From NCBI RefSeq assembly GCF_003634105.1, contig NZ_RBIQ01000007.1:434001-498000 (forward strand): a stretch of 64,000 bases of DNA, given 5' to 3'. Made by a program: the position numbers and the translations under genes. This document shows, one piece after another, positions 37,800-48,177 of the stretch (position 1 is its first letter; each line of letters begins with the position of its first letter). Source of the DNA: Maribacter vaceletii. Its GTDB lineage: Bacteria; Bacteroidota; Bacteroidia; Flavobacteriales; Flavobacteriaceae. Under the pieces are notes generated by a model. That model was not told the DNA's origin, did no database searches, and worked only from the letters and a program-made list of their open reading frames with translations.

Positions 37800-39800
37800 A
37801 TGAAAACGCAGATTAAAGAAATAGCCAGTCCATATTTTAAATTACAAAAACCAAAAATTGATGCTTGTCAATGGACAGATGGTTTTTGGGCACAAAAATT
37901 AGAACTTTGTCATACCGAGATGATTCCTAATTTAGGGAGATTAATGGATGACCCAAAAATCATTCATGCCTATGAAAATTTTAAGGTTGCTGCTGGTCTA
38001 GCAGAAGGAGAATTTAAAGGATGGCCTTTTCATGATGGTGATTTTTACAAATACTTAGAGGCTTTAAGCCATGCATATGCTATATCTAAAGATGAAAAAA
38101 TAAATGCCCTTTTAGATGAAAAAATTACTGTTATTGCAAAAGCACAAAGAAAAGATGGATACCTAGGTACTTACATAACTATTGGGCATGGAACTGAGGG
38201 ATTTGGGCATCCGTCAGAATTTAAATACAAAGATAAAACAGAGGCTTTTCAAATAGATTTTGATCACGAATTTTACAATTTTGGTCACTTAATGACTTCT
38301 GCTTGTGCGCACTATAACTCTACTGGTAAAACAAATTTCTTAGATATTGCCATAAAGGCCAGTAACCATTTATATGATAGATTCGGAGAACTTTCTCCTG
38401 AATTGGCTTATGTAGATTGGAACCCTCCTCATTATATGGGATTGGTAGAAATGTATCGCACCACAGGGGATAAAAAATATTTAGAATTAGCAGAGTCTTT
38501 TGTAAATATGCGCGGTAATGGAGAAAAAGGAAAAAATGAAACTAGAGGCGGCAGAGGGTTAGATCATAGTCAAAAAAGAACTCCTATACGAGATGAAAAA
38601 CAAGCTGTAGGTCATGCCGGTCATGCGAATTATTTGTACTGTGGCGTAACTGATGTTTATGGAGAAACAGGAGATTGTGGCTTATGGGATGCACTAGAAA
38701 GAATCTGGAAAAATGTTACCACTAGAAAAATGTATATCACGGGTGCTACTGGACCACATCATTTTGGATTATCAGATAATTTAGATTTTGTTTGTGAATC
38801 TTATGGAAAAGAATATGAGTTACCTAACATAAAAGCATATAACGAAACGTGTGCCAATATAGGAAATGCAATGTGGAATTACCGTATGTTCCGTGCAACT
38901 GGAGAAGCTCGCTTTATGGATATTGTTGAATTGGTGTTTTATAATAGTGCTCTATCAGGAATAGCTCTAGATGGTAAACATTATTGCTATACTAACCCAT
39001 TACGTTTTATAGAAGGGCATCCACAAAACACAAAAGATAATGGAGCAAGAAGTACATCTTTATCCGTTTTTTGTTGTCCTCCAAACATAATAAGAACAAT
39101 AGCCCAATTACAGACATATGCCTATAGTATTTCTAAAAAAGGTGTTTGGGTAAACCTATATGGCAGTAATGTAATTAATACAGAATTAGAAGATGGTTCA
39201 GCAATACAACTAACACAACAAACCAATTATCCATGGGACGGAAAAATAAGTATTAGTGTTGAAGCAGAAAAAAAGGATGAATTTGCTATAATGCTTCGTA
39301 TACCAGCATGGGCAAAAGAAGTATCTTTAAAAATCAATGGAAAACCTATTAAAGAAAATTTAGTTAGAGGTAGTTATTTTGAGTTATCTCGCACTTGGAC
39401 TTCTGGTGATACTGTTGAGTTAAATTTACCAATGTCCCCTGTTCTTATGGCTGCCAACCCAGCTGTAGAAGAAACGAGAAATCAAGTTGCCATTAAAAGA
39501 GGACCATTGGTATATTGTTTAGAAGCAATTGACTTACCTTCTAATGTAAAACTTTCAGAAATAAGTATTCCTAATACTATTAACCTTACCCCAATTTATG
39601 ATGAAAAACTTTTATCTGGCGTAACAGTTCTAGAAGGAGAAGCTTTAGTTACTAAAGAGACCCAAGATTGGAATACTACTTTATACCAAGAATTAGACAA
39701 CTCCGTTTCTGAAAAATCAAAAATTAAGTTTGTACCATACTATGCATGGAATAATCGGGGCAGTGTAGATATGAGTGTATGGTTGCCTTCTAAAAATTAA
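37800..39800 (+). CDS. GH127 family glycoside hydrolase, apparently cytosolic
   Basis: A 666 aa close paralogue of the preceding gene, conserved along the whole length (SPELAYVDWNPPHYMGLVEMYRTTGDKKYL and others). The metal/thiol residues are Glu349, Cys351, Cys425 and Cys426. The N-terminus (MKTQIKEIASPYFKLQK) has no signal peptide. The frame upstream runs to the stop of the previous gene without another ATG, so the protein should stay in the cytoplasm. This splits the pair between compartments: one copy may trim oligosaccharides in the periplasm and the other imported disaccharides. It lies 12 bases before a sulfatase gene. Confidence 0.92.
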   Translation: MKTQIKEIASPYFKLQKPKIDACQWTDGFWAQKLELCHTEMIPNLGRLMDDPKIIHAYENFKVAAGLAEGEFKGWPFHDGDFYKYLEALSHAYAISKDEKINALLDEKITVIAKAQRKDGYLGTYITIGHGTEGFGHPSEFKYKDKTEAFQIDFDHEFYNFGHLMTSACAHYNSTGKTNFLDIAIKASNHLYDRFGELSPELAYVDWNPPHYMGLVEMYRTTGDKKYLELAESFVNMRGNGEKGKNETRGGRGLDHSQKRTPIRDEKQAVGHAGHANYLYCGVTDVYGETGDCGLWDALERIWKNVTTRKMYITGATGPHHFGLSDNLDFVCESYGKEYELPNIKAYNETCANIGNAMWNYRMFRATGEARFMDIVELVFYNSALSGIALDGKHYCYTNPLRFIEGHPQNTKDNGARSTSLSVFCCPPNIIRTIAQLQTYAYSISKKGVWVNLYGSNVINTELEDGSAIQLTQQTNYPWDGKISISVEAEKKDEFAIMLRIPAWAKEVSLKINGKPIKENLVRGSYFELSRTWTSGDTVELNLPMSPVLMAANPAVEETRNQVAIKRGPLVYCLEAIDLPSNVKLSEISIPNTINLTPIYDEKLLSGVTVLEGEALVTKETQDWNTTLYQELDNSVSEKSKIKFVPYYAWNNRGSVDMSVWLPSKN

Positions 39801-39812
39801 CATCTGTATATC

Positions 39813-41447
39813 ATGAAAAAATTAGTAGCATTACTATTCGTTCTAATACATATTTGCAGCTGTACATCTTCTCAAAAAAAAGAAGAAAAATCACTTATAA
39901 AACCTAATATACTATTCATTGCTATAGATGACCTTAGACCAGAATTAGGTTGTTATGAATCTGAAATTGCCAAAAGTCCAAATTTAGATAAACTAGCAAG
40001 CCAAGGATTACTCTTTAACAATGCCTATTGCCAACAAGCCATTTGCGGGCCATCTAGAGCTAGTGTTATGACCGGAATACGGCCAGAAAACAGCGGCGTA
40101 ATTCACAACTATATTAGGTTTCGAGAAAAGAACCCAACTATTAAAACTATCCCACAACACTTTGTAGAAAATGGATATGAATCTGTTTATTATGGTAAAA
40201 TTTTTCATCATGGAGATGAAGACGAAATATCATGGTCTAGAACACAACTAAAAGAGCTCAAAAACACACCTAAACCTGTTCCTTTTGCATTACCTGAGAA
40301 TCAAAAAATAAAAGCAGATACTCGAAAAGAAATGTTTTCTAAATATGGAGACGTTGCTAAATACGGATTAGCCATGGGGCCTGCTTATGAATCTGCTGAT
40401 GTTCCAGACAACACCTATTCAGATGGGTATAATACCGATTTAGCCATTGAAACTATGAAAGCAATGGCAAAAGAAGGAAACAAACCTTTCTTTTTAGGTT
40501 TAGGTTTTCAAAAACCACATTTAAACTGGGTGGCTCCAAAAAAATATTGGGATTTATATGACGAATCAAAAATTCCAATGGCCACACAAACCAGCGCCCC
40601 AAAAAATGGAGCATCAATAGGTTTACATCCTTCTTTTGAATTACGAGTACGTTCTGGAATTCCTAAAAATGGAGATTTAAACCCGGAACTATCCAAAACA
40701 TTAAAACACGCTTATTTAGCTTGTGTAAGTTATGTAGATGCACAAATTGGACGAATGATTACTGCTCTAGAAGATGCAGGCTTAAGAGAAAATACAATCA
40801 TCGTAGTATGGAGCGATCATGGTTGGCATTTAGGCGATATGGGAATTTGGGGGAAAGCTACAAATTACGAAATAGCAACCAGAGTACCAATGATGATATG
40901 GACACCTGAGATGCCTACAAATAGTAGAGGAATAAAAACAAATGCTTTAGTTGAGTTAGTTGATATATATCCTAGTCTATGCGATTTAGCTGGTATAGAT
41001 ATTCCTAAAGAAATTGACGGGAAAAGCTTTGCTCCATTATTAAAAAACCCATCTCAAGAGTGGAAAAAAGCCGTATTTAGTCAATTCCCATCTCCCGCTT
41101 TAAGAGAATGGGGAGCTTTTCCTTTACGACCTGCGATGCGAGAAACCTATTTTGGACCGCTACTTAATGAGGTAGAAGAAAAAATAAAAATTCAGCAAAA
41201 AGAAAAATGGGATAGAAATTTATTTGAGAATCACTTAATGGGCTACGCTATGAGAACAAGCCGGTACAGACTTGTTGTTTGGAAAGATATTAGAAATAAA
41301 AAATCGGAACCTTTAGCTGTAGAAGTATACGATCATATTACAGATCCAAAAGAGACTATAAATATCGCAAAATTAGATGTAAACTTAACTACTTCTTTAT
41401 TGGACATGTTTAATACCGAATGGAAAAAGAACACTACAATCCAATAA
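39813..41447 (+). CDS. S1 family sulfatase lipoprotein, iduronate-2-sulfatase-like
   Basis: A type I sulfatase of 544 aa with a lipoprotein signal ending in CSC. The sequence FIAIDDLRPELGCYE, the formylglycine motif CGPSR with Cys78, and SDHGWHLGDMGIWGK near residue 334 are all typical of the iduronate-2-sulfatase-like clade (commonly S1_7). In algal polysaccharide loci this clade acts on uronate or galactose sulfates. The last gene of the short GH127 operon, it is followed by a 217 bp gap. Confidence 0.94.
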   Translation: MKKLVALLFVLIHICSCTSSQKKEEKSLIKPNILFIAIDDLRPELGCYESEIAKSPNLDKLASQGLLFNNAYCQQAICGPSRASVMTGIRPENSGVIHNYIRFREKNPTIKTIPQHFVENGYESVYYGKIFHHGDEDEISWSRTQLKELKNTPKPVPFALPENQKIKADTRKEMFSKYGDVAKYGLAMGPAYESADVPDNTYSDGYNTDLAIETMKAMAKEGNKPFFLGLGFQKPHLNWVAPKKYWDLYDESKIPMATQTSAPKNGASIGLHPSFELRVRSGIPKNGDLNPELSKTLKHAYLACVSYVDAQIGRMITALEDAGLRENTIIVVWSDHGWHLGDMGIWGKATNYEIATRVPMMIWTPEMPTNSRGIKTNALVELVDIYPSLCDLAGIDIPKEIDGKSFAPLLKNPSQEWKKAVFSQFPSPALREWGAFPLRPAMRETYFGPLLNEVEEKIKIQQKEKWDRNLFENHLMGYAMRTSRYRLVVWKDIRNKKSEPLAVEVYDHITDPKETINIAKLDVNLTTSLLDMFNTEWKKNTTIQ

Positions 41448-41664
41448 TTTTTTTCAATAACAAATTTTCTCTTTTTCATTTAAATAACTGAAAATGTGAG
41501 GATTTTATTATTTTATTTTTAAACTCTAACCATTTATTCTACAGACAAGACCATTTGTTTAAGCTTTAATAGTTGTTAAAGTATAGTTTTGACTTTCTAG
41601 ATTAAGTACTCTGTTATAATCTAAAAAGAGAATAAATTATAATTCAATTAACACTACAAGTAAA
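41448..41664 (+). promoter_or_regulatory. Promoter region of the GH29-GH2 operon
   Basis: A 217 bp gap. A good match to the Bacteroidota -7 box TAnnTTTG is TAGTTTTG at 41584-41591. Upstream lies ACAAGACCATTTGTTTAAG at 41545-41563, which recurs with one change at 63149-63167. In both places the TTG inside it is 26 bases before the -7-like box. That spacing is too long for a normal -33 element, so an activator site is more likely. No terminator was seen after the upstream sulfatase. Confidence 0.5.
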
Positions 41665-43227
41665 ATGAGAATAGTCCCTTTAAAATCACTATTTTTTTGC
41701 ACTTTTTTATTTCTTTCTGCAATAAGTTTTTCGCAAGAAAATCCTCCAAAAAAGTTTGAACAAAACTGGGAGTCTTTAAGTAAAATAAATGAAACTCCTG
41801 ATTGGTTTCTAGATGCTAAATTTGGAATATATGCCCACTGGGGACCTGTTTCATCTGCATTTGTTGGTGCAGATCCAGACAAACATTATGCTGGTTGGCA
41901 TGGTATGAAAATGTATGATAATGGTAAATTAGATAAAACAAAAAAAGGACAACCAACAAACAATTACATACACCACAGAAAAAAGTATGGTAATCCATCT
42001 AAGTATGGTTATAAACATATTATAGAGCAATTTGACCCTTCTGGTTTTAACGCCAAAGAATGGGCAAATTTATTTGCGCTATCTGGTGCTAAATTTGCTG
42101 GACCTGTTGCCATGCATCATGATAATTTTGCAATGTGGGACTCTAAAGCTACACGATGGAATTCTATGAATTACGGAGGCATTGATCCATCTGCAGAACT
42201 AAAAAAAGAAATTGAAGCTAAAGGTTTAAAATACATGGGATCTTTTCACCATGCATTTACCTGGAAATACTTTTCTACAGCACATGCTTATGGCGGAGTT
42301 AAAGCCAAAGATTACGACCTTTATACTAATCCACATAGTTTAGACTCAGACGTGCCTGACGAACAATTTTATAAAGATTGGTGGGCTAAATTAAAAGAGT
42401 TTATTGATGTGTATCAGCCAGATTTAATTTGGTTTGATTGGTGGCTAGAAAATATGACAGATGAATCTAGACAAAAATTCTTAGCATACTACTACAATAA
42501 AGGAATTGAGTGGAATAAAGAAGTAGCTGTTTGTTATAAAGAAAGTACTTTCCCTGAAGATACCGCTATTAAAGATTATGAGCGTGGACGCCCTAACCAA
42601 CCAAAAGAACAAGCATGGTTAACAGACACATCACCTGGAGCATGGTTTTACAGACCAAATGCTGAATTTAAAACTCCTAACGAATTAGTAGATATTCTGA
42701 TTGATATTGTTTCTAAAAATGGAAATATGTTATTAAACGTGCCTCCAAATCCAGATGGTTCTATTCCGCCTGTTATGGTAAATTTGCTTACCGAAATGGG
42801 GCAATGGCTTAAAATTAATGGAGATGCTATCTATGGGACACGTCCTTGGACTGTATTTGGAGAAGGACCTACTCGTTTACCAGAAGGCGGACATAAAGTA
42901 GAAAAAATAAAAATTGAATATACAGACAAAGATATTCGCTTTACTAAAAAATCGGATAAAGAGTTTTATGCTATTGTTATGGCCGAAGCAAATGGTGAAA
43001 CAGTAATTAAAACTTTAAGTACGGATATAGGAGTTCTTAACTCTAAAATTACTAAAATAGAGCTTTTGGGTAGTTCTGAAAAAGTAGTTTGGGAAAGAAA
43101 CAGTAAGGGGTTAGTAATTAAGGCTCCAAAGAAAACGCCATCAACATATGCCCATGCTTATAAAATTCTTTTAGAAGGTTACACAGAGAATAATATTGGT
43201 GGAGACCAAAATGCACATACTGAATAA
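41665..43227 (+). CDS. GH29 family alpha-L-fucosidase/alpha-L-galactosidase
   Basis: A 520 aa exported enzyme (signal ends ISFSQ). It has the GH29 barrel with DAKFGIYAHWGP at the N-terminus, AMHHDNFAMWDS, and the nucleophile Asp258 in LIWFDWW. The C-terminal sheet domain contains YGTRPWTVFGEGPT, common in the family. GH29 covers alpha-L-fucosidases, and in porphyran systems some members cleave alpha-L-galactose after desulfation. The neighbours fit the second role better, since no fucose pathway is present here, but both are possible. It lies 6 bases before a GH2 gene. Confidence 0.93.
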   Translation: MRIVPLKSLFFCTFLFLSAISFSQENPPKKFEQNWESLSKINETPDWFLDAKFGIYAHWGPVSSAFVGADPDKHYAGWHGMKMYDNGKLDKTKKGQPTNNYIHHRKKYGNPSKYGYKHIIEQFDPSGFNAKEWANLFALSGAKFAGPVAMHHDNFAMWDSKATRWNSMNYGGIDPSAELKKEIEAKGLKYMGSFHHAFTWKYFSTAHAYGGVKAKDYDLYTNPHSLDSDVPDEQFYKDWWAKLKEFIDVYQPDLIWFDWWLENMTDESRQKFLAYYYNKGIEWNKEVAVCYKESTFPEDTAIKDYERGRPNQPKEQAWLTDTSPGAWFYRPNAEFKTPNELVDILIDIVSKNGNMLLNVPPNPDGSIPPVMVNLLTEMGQWLKINGDAIYGTRPWTVFGEGPTRLPEGGHKVEKIKIEYTDKDIRFTKKSDKEFYAIVMAEANGETVIKTLSTDIGVLNSKITKIELLGSSEKVVWERNSKGLVIKAPKKTPSTYAHAYKILLEGYTENNIGGDQNAHTE

Positions 43228-43233
43228 AAAAAA

Positions 43234-45687
43234 ATGAAAAAAATAATACTATTTTGCTATATACTACTTGGTTCTTGTGGTATAATTAATGCTCAAGACA
43301 TAAACTTTAATGCCGATTGGAAATTTCACAACCAAGAAGCAGAAGGAGCAGAAAAACCAACGTATAATGACTCCTCTTGGAGAAACTTAAGTCTACCACA
43401 TGATTGGGCAATAGAAGGTCCTTTTGATGTTAAATATAATGCTCGTGCTGGCGGATTACCTTTTCATGGAACAGGATGGTATCGTAAGCATTTTACCATG
43501 GAAGCTAATGCCAAAGGAAAAGTAGTTACTCTAGAATTTGAAGGAGCTATGTATGATGCCTATGTATGGGTAAATGGAACCTTAGTAGGTAATAGACCTT
43601 ATGGTTATATTGGTTTTGAGTTCGACATTAGTGAACATCTAAAGTATGATGGTTCAGATAACACCATTGCCGTTCGTTTAAGACCACAAGATTTATCGTC
43701 TAGATGGTATCCTGGCGCAGGCTTATATCGTTCTGTTTGGCTAAAAATTGATAATCCAATTCATGTTGGGCAATGGGGAACTTATATTACTACGCCAACA
43801 GTTACCAAAGAAATAGCTGTTGTACAAAACGAGACTACAGTAGTTAACAAAAATAATAAAGAAGTAACTGTAAATGTAAAACAAGAATACGTATCTCCTG
43901 AAGGTAAAGTTGTTGCCACGGTAAATGAAGACATAACCATAAAACCTAATGCAACAGCAATTTCACAGTTGTATACAAATATAGAAAACCCACAGCGCTG
44001 GGATACAGAAAATCCTAATTTATATAAAACAATAACGACTATCACAGAAAATAATACTGTGGTAGATACACACCATAGTAAAATTGGGTTAAGATCAATT
44101 GCTTATACTAAAGAAGGTTTTTTCTTAAACGGAAAAAAAGTGCGCTTTAATGGCGTTTGTTTACACCATGATAATGGTGCTTTAGGTTCTGCTGTCTACA
44201 AAAGAGCAGATGAAAGAAAATTACAAATCATGAAAAGTATGGGGGTAAATGCCATACGCACAAGTCATAACCCACCATCTAGAGAGTTTTTAGAAGCATG
44301 TGATGAACTTGGTCTTCTTGTTCAAGATGAAGCTTTTGATGTTTGGAAAATGGAAAAAGTACCAAATGGATATAATGTGTTTTTTGATGAGTGGGCAGAA
44401 ACCGACTTAAAAGATATGATTCGTAGAGATAGAAATCATCCTTCAATCGTAATGTGGAGTATTGGCAATGAAATTATTGAACAAAAAGATGCCAAAAACG
44501 GATGGAAAGTTGCTAAACAATTAAATACCTATTGTAAAGAAATAGACCCTACTAGACCAACCTCAGCAGGATTTAACAATTACCCTGGACCATATAAAAA
44601 TAATATGGCACAGCAGGTAGATATTGCTGGTGTAAACTACAAACCTTCTAGTTATAAAACTTTAATAGACACCTATCCAGAATTACCACTTTATGGTTCT
44701 GAAACCTCTAGTTGTACAAGTAGTAGGGGGGTGTACCATTTACCTATAGAGAAATACAAAACACATGAATCTCTTCATGTAACAAGTTATGATATTATTG
44801 GCCCACCTTGGGCATATCCTCCAGATATAGAATTTCATTTTCAAGAAGAAAACCCAAATATTATGGGAGAGTTTATTTGGACAGGTTTTGATTATTTAGG
44901 AGAACCAACGCCATATGGAGGGAAAGACAACTCTACAAATGGATATTGGAATGCAGACTGGCCTTCTCATAGCTCTTATTTTGGAGCTGTAGATTTAGCT
45001 GGCTTCCCTAAAGATAGATTCTTCTTATACCAAAGTCACTGGACAACAAAACCTATGGTTCATCTTCTACCACATTGGAACTGGCAAGGTATGGAAGGCA
45101 AAGATATTCCTGTATATTGTTATACAAATTGCGATGAAGCAGAACTTTTTGTGAACGGAAAATCTATGGGTAGAAAAGTAAAAGGGAAAGATTTGACTTC
45201 ACTTCTTATAGATTTCTCTAGATACGAGCCAAAAACTTTTGACTCTAAGTACAGATTATCATGGAACGTTCCTTACCAAGCTGGTAACATTAAAGTTGTG
45301 GGCTACAAAGACGGTAAAGTGGTACAAGAAGAGCAGATTTTTACAGCAAGTAAGCCTTCAAAAATATCCTTATCTGTAGATAGAACAGAAATAAATGCAG
45401 ACGGAGAGGACTTAGCCTATGTAACAGTGCGTATCGAAGATAAAAATGGTAACCTTTGTCCTAATGCAGATAACCTAGTTAATTTCTCGGTAAAAGGAGC
45501 AGGTAAATTATTAGCTGTAGATAATGGAAATCAAATTAGTTTAGAGTCTTTCCAAGCTAATCAAAGAAAAGCATTTAGCGGAATGTGTTTAGCTATACTT
45601 AAATCTTCTAAAACTTCAGGTAAAATAACATTAACTGCAAAATCTAAAGGTTTAAAAAGCGGAAAAATACTCACCATATCTAAGTAA
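43234..45687 (+). CDS. GH2 family beta-galactosidase with DUF4982-like and Ig-like C-terminal domains
   Basis: An 817 aa exported GH2 enzyme of the classical Bacteroidota beta-galactosidase type. Order: jelly roll (NLSLPHDWAIEGPFD, GTGWYRKHF), immunoglobulin-like domain, barrel with acid/base Glu413 (WSIGNEI) and nucleophile Glu490 (YGSETSS), a DUF4982-like domain near 600-670 (YTNCDEAELFVNGKSMGRK), and a bacterial Ig-like domain at the end (DRTEINADGEDLAYVTVRI). It differs in layout from the other three GH2 proteins here, so it is not a recent copy. Paired with the GH29 gene, it likely removes the beta-D-galactose exposed when alpha-L-linked units leave. Confidence 0.95.
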   Translation: MKKIILFCYILLGSCGIINAQDINFNADWKFHNQEAEGAEKPTYNDSSWRNLSLPHDWAIEGPFDVKYNARAGGLPFHGTGWYRKHFTMEANAKGKVVTLEFEGAMYDAYVWVNGTLVGNRPYGYIGFEFDISEHLKYDGSDNTIAVRLRPQDLSSRWYPGAGLYRSVWLKIDNPIHVGQWGTYITTPTVTKEIAVVQNETTVVNKNNKEVTVNVKQEYVSPEGKVVATVNEDITIKPNATAISQLYTNIENPQRWDTENPNLYKTITTITENNTVVDTHHSKIGLRSIAYTKEGFFLNGKKVRFNGVCLHHDNGALGSAVYKRADERKLQIMKSMGVNAIRTSHNPPSREFLEACDELGLLVQDEAFDVWKMEKVPNGYNVFFDEWAETDLKDMIRRDRNHPSIVMWSIGNEIIEQKDAKNGWKVAKQLNTYCKEIDPTRPTSAGFNNYPGPYKNNMAQQVDIAGVNYKPSSYKTLIDTYPELPLYGSETSSCTSSRGVYHLPIEKYKTHESLHVTSYDIIGPPWAYPPDIEFHFQEENPNIMGEFIWTGFDYLGEPTPYGGKDNSTNGYWNADWPSHSSYFGAVDLAGFPKDRFFLYQSHWTTKPMVHLLPHWNWQGMEGKDIPVYCYTNCDEAELFVNGKSMGRKVKGKDLTSLLIDFSRYEPKTFDSKYRLSWNVPYQAGNIKVVGYKDGKVVQEEQIFTASKPSKISLSVDRTEINADGEDLAYVTVRIEDKNGNLCPNADNLVNFSVKGAGKLLAVDNGNQISLESFQANQRKAFSGMCLAILKSSKTSGKITLTAKSKGLKSGKILTISK

Positions 45688-45726
45688 TTTAGTTTAGCAA
45701 AACAGTTTGTAAAATAAATTCCCATC

Positions 45727-48165
45727 ATGAATAGAGCAAAAAATTATTATTTCTGCATTTTGTTTTTGATGGGATTTTTAGTACCCCTATCTGCTCAAAT
45801 TGTTCTATTAGGAGAAAATATCCCTTATGCAAATGTTAACGATGGTGACTTTGAAGCTATTCCTGGATATTGGCGACAATCCAAACAATCTCCGTTTTGG
45901 AAAACCTATAATGTTAAAGGCCCAGGGGAATATAAAATGGGTATACACAACGGTACTATGTTTAGTATAAATGATGTTGGTATAACCGAATCTAAAATAC
46001 TAAACACCAATCCCAATTATCAAAATCCAAAAGCAGGAGATATTATAAATTGGAGTTTTGGAGCCGATTTAGAATATATAAGCAATGGGAGTATTTCGCT
46101 TAGTCTGGTTTTTGGAAAACACGAACGAATATTAGCTAATAAAATTAAATTAGAAGGTTCCGATAAAATTGTAGAACACTTTTATGGAACATATACTGTG
46201 AACCAAGAAGATGTTAGCGCAGGATTACCTTTTGTTAGAGTAACTTTTTATTCCGAAGATCAAATTAAAGTATTCTTGCATTATGTAAATATTAGTGTTG
46301 CTGATGAAATAAATAAAGGCCCAGAATTAGTGGCTAGTGTAAAAGGCAATGGAATTAAACTACATTGGGAAGACAAGCACGCAGATAAAAAAAGTGTATT
46401 TCATGTCTATCGTCAACTTAAAGAAAAAGAAAAGTATAAACAGATTGGAAAAACAACAAATTTTACTTTTCTAGACACTACAGTAATTAACGGTATAAAT
46501 TATTCTTACGTAATAACAAGGGTAAACAAAAAAGAATCTGGTGCATCAAACAAAATAGTTATTAGTAAAAAAGATACCATTGCACCTGCTAGTGCTACCG
46601 ACTTAAAAGCAGAAATACAAGATTCTGAAATAAAAATTTTATGGAAGAAAAGCGTCGATAAAGATGTAAAAAAATATTCTGTTTATAGAGGTGATGAAAA
46701 TGGAAATAATCTACAAGAAATTGCTCACGACATCACTAAAAATTTCTTCTTAGATTTTACACCAGCCAAAGACATTAAAAATACTTATGTGATTTTTGCA
46801 GAAGACTACAGCGGTAACAAAAGTATTGCTTCAAAACCATTAAAAGCTAAAGTAAAAATGGTCCCTGGAGCATCATTCAGCGATTTAATTTTACCAATGC
46901 CTATTTCCCATAAACTAACTTCAAAAACTTGGGGCACAGATGCTGTTTTACCTCGGAATATTAATAATGGTATAGAGGACCCTGAATGGAGTTATTGGGG
47001 TGGGCGCCCTGTAAAAGATAAAGATGGCAAGTACCATATGAATGTTACTCGTTGGCCAGCAAATGCTACTAAAGGTCATTGGGAATGGCCAAATTCTACT
47101 GTAGTACATGCTTTTTCCGAAAAACCAACGGGGCCATATAAGGTAAAAAAAGATATAGCTTACAATTACAATAATGGTCTAGGTCATAATCCAGATATCA
47201 TTATATTAAATGACGGCACTTACTTAATGTACTCCTTAATAAATTGGGAAGCTACTTTGTTTTCTAGCACATCTATGAATGGTCCATGGAAAAGATTAGG
47301 GATAATGCAAGTAAACAAAAATACTGCATTGGAAAAACCAGAAAGGTATTATCGATTTGAAAGAAATTTATCTGGAATTCATTTAGAAGATGGTCGCTTT
47401 TTATTTGTTACCAAAGGAGGCGCAATGATGCTTAGTAAAGGAACCAACCCTCTAGGACCTTATGACATTAAAACTGGACCATTACAAGGAAATACAATAA
47501 TACCTGAAAAATACAGAAATTCTAATTTTGAAGACCCTGTTCTATGGAAAGACGAAGTGCAATACCATATGATGATTAATGCATTTATTGATTACCGTGC
47601 CATATACTTACGTTCTCCAGATGGTATTCATTGGAAATTTAATCCAGGAACTGCTTATACACCTAATAATACATTATATGAAAATGACACACAAACACAT
47701 TGGTACAAATTAGAACGACCACATGTTTTAACAGATAAATATGGACGTGCGACACACTTATCACTAGCTGTTATTGATGTACCCAAAGCAGATGATTTAG
47801 CAAAGGATAAACATAGTTCTAAAAACATTATTCTTCCATTGGTAGTCCATAAAAGAATTAAACTATTAAATAAGAATAAAATATCAGCGACCACCAAAAA
47901 AATTAAAATCTTAATAGCTTCAGAAAAAGGTTTTAATCCTCAAAAGGATATAGACCTAAACTCATTAAGATATGGCGCTTCCGAAGAAGTGAACTTCGGG
48001 AGAGGTGCGCGGCTTATAAATACTAAAAAGAAAGGAAAAGATTTACTCCTCTTTTTTGATGGTAAGGGCAACGGTATTACTAAAAATAATTTTGCCGGAA
48101 AACTCTTAGGCAAAACTAGAGAAGGCAAATTATTAATTGGTTTTTCTAAATTAAGCACTAATTAA
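45727..48165 (+). CDS. Modular exported protein: jelly-roll module, two Fn3-like domains, C-terminal beta-propeller of unassigned GH type
   Basis: An 812 aa exported protein (signal ends PLSAQ). Residues about 28-200 resemble a carbohydrate-binding jelly roll (VNDGDFEAIPGYWRQS). Two Fn3-like repeats follow at about 205-375 (GIKLHWEDKHADKKSVFHVYRQ and EIKILWKKSVDKDVKKYSVYRG). The C-terminal half is a five-bladed propeller (DKDGKYHMNVTRWP, GLGHNPDIIIL, FEDPVLWKDEVQYHM, YKLERPHVLTD) related to the genes at 34224 and 48178. Acidic residues in HNPD, FEDPV and LERPH are candidate catalytic positions by analogy with clan GH-F. No family can be named from memory. Confidence 0.68.
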   Translation: MNRAKNYYFCILFLMGFLVPLSAQIVLLGENIPYANVNDGDFEAIPGYWRQSKQSPFWKTYNVKGPGEYKMGIHNGTMFSINDVGITESKILNTNPNYQNPKAGDIINWSFGADLEYISNGSISLSLVFGKHERILANKIKLEGSDKIVEHFYGTYTVNQEDVSAGLPFVRVTFYSEDQIKVFLHYVNISVADEINKGPELVASVKGNGIKLHWEDKHADKKSVFHVYRQLKEKEKYKQIGKTTNFTFLDTTVINGINYSYVITRVNKKESGASNKIVISKKDTIAPASATDLKAEIQDSEIKILWKKSVDKDVKKYSVYRGDENGNNLQEIAHDITKNFFLDFTPAKDIKNTYVIFAEDYSGNKSIASKPLKAKVKMVPGASFSDLILPMPISHKLTSKTWGTDAVLPRNINNGIEDPEWSYWGGRPVKDKDGKYHMNVTRWPANATKGHWEWPNSTVVHAFSEKPTGPYKVKKDIAYNYNNGLGHNPDIIILNDGTYLMYSLINWEATLFSSTSMNGPWKRLGIMQVNKNTALEKPERYYRFERNLSGIHLEDGRFLFVTKGGAMMLSKGTNPLGPYDIKTGPLQGNTIIPEKYRNSNFEDPVLWKDEVQYHMMINAFIDYRAIYLRSPDGIHWKFNPGTAYTPNNTLYENDTQTHWYKLERPHVLTDKYGRATHLSLAVIDVPKADDLAKDKHSSKNIILPLVVHKRIKLLNKNKISATTKKIKILIASEKGFNPQKDIDLNSLRYGASEEVNFGRGARLINTKKKGKDLLLFFDGKGNGITKNNFAGKLLGKTREGKLLIGFSKLSTN

Positions 48166-48177
48166 ATTATTGTACGT

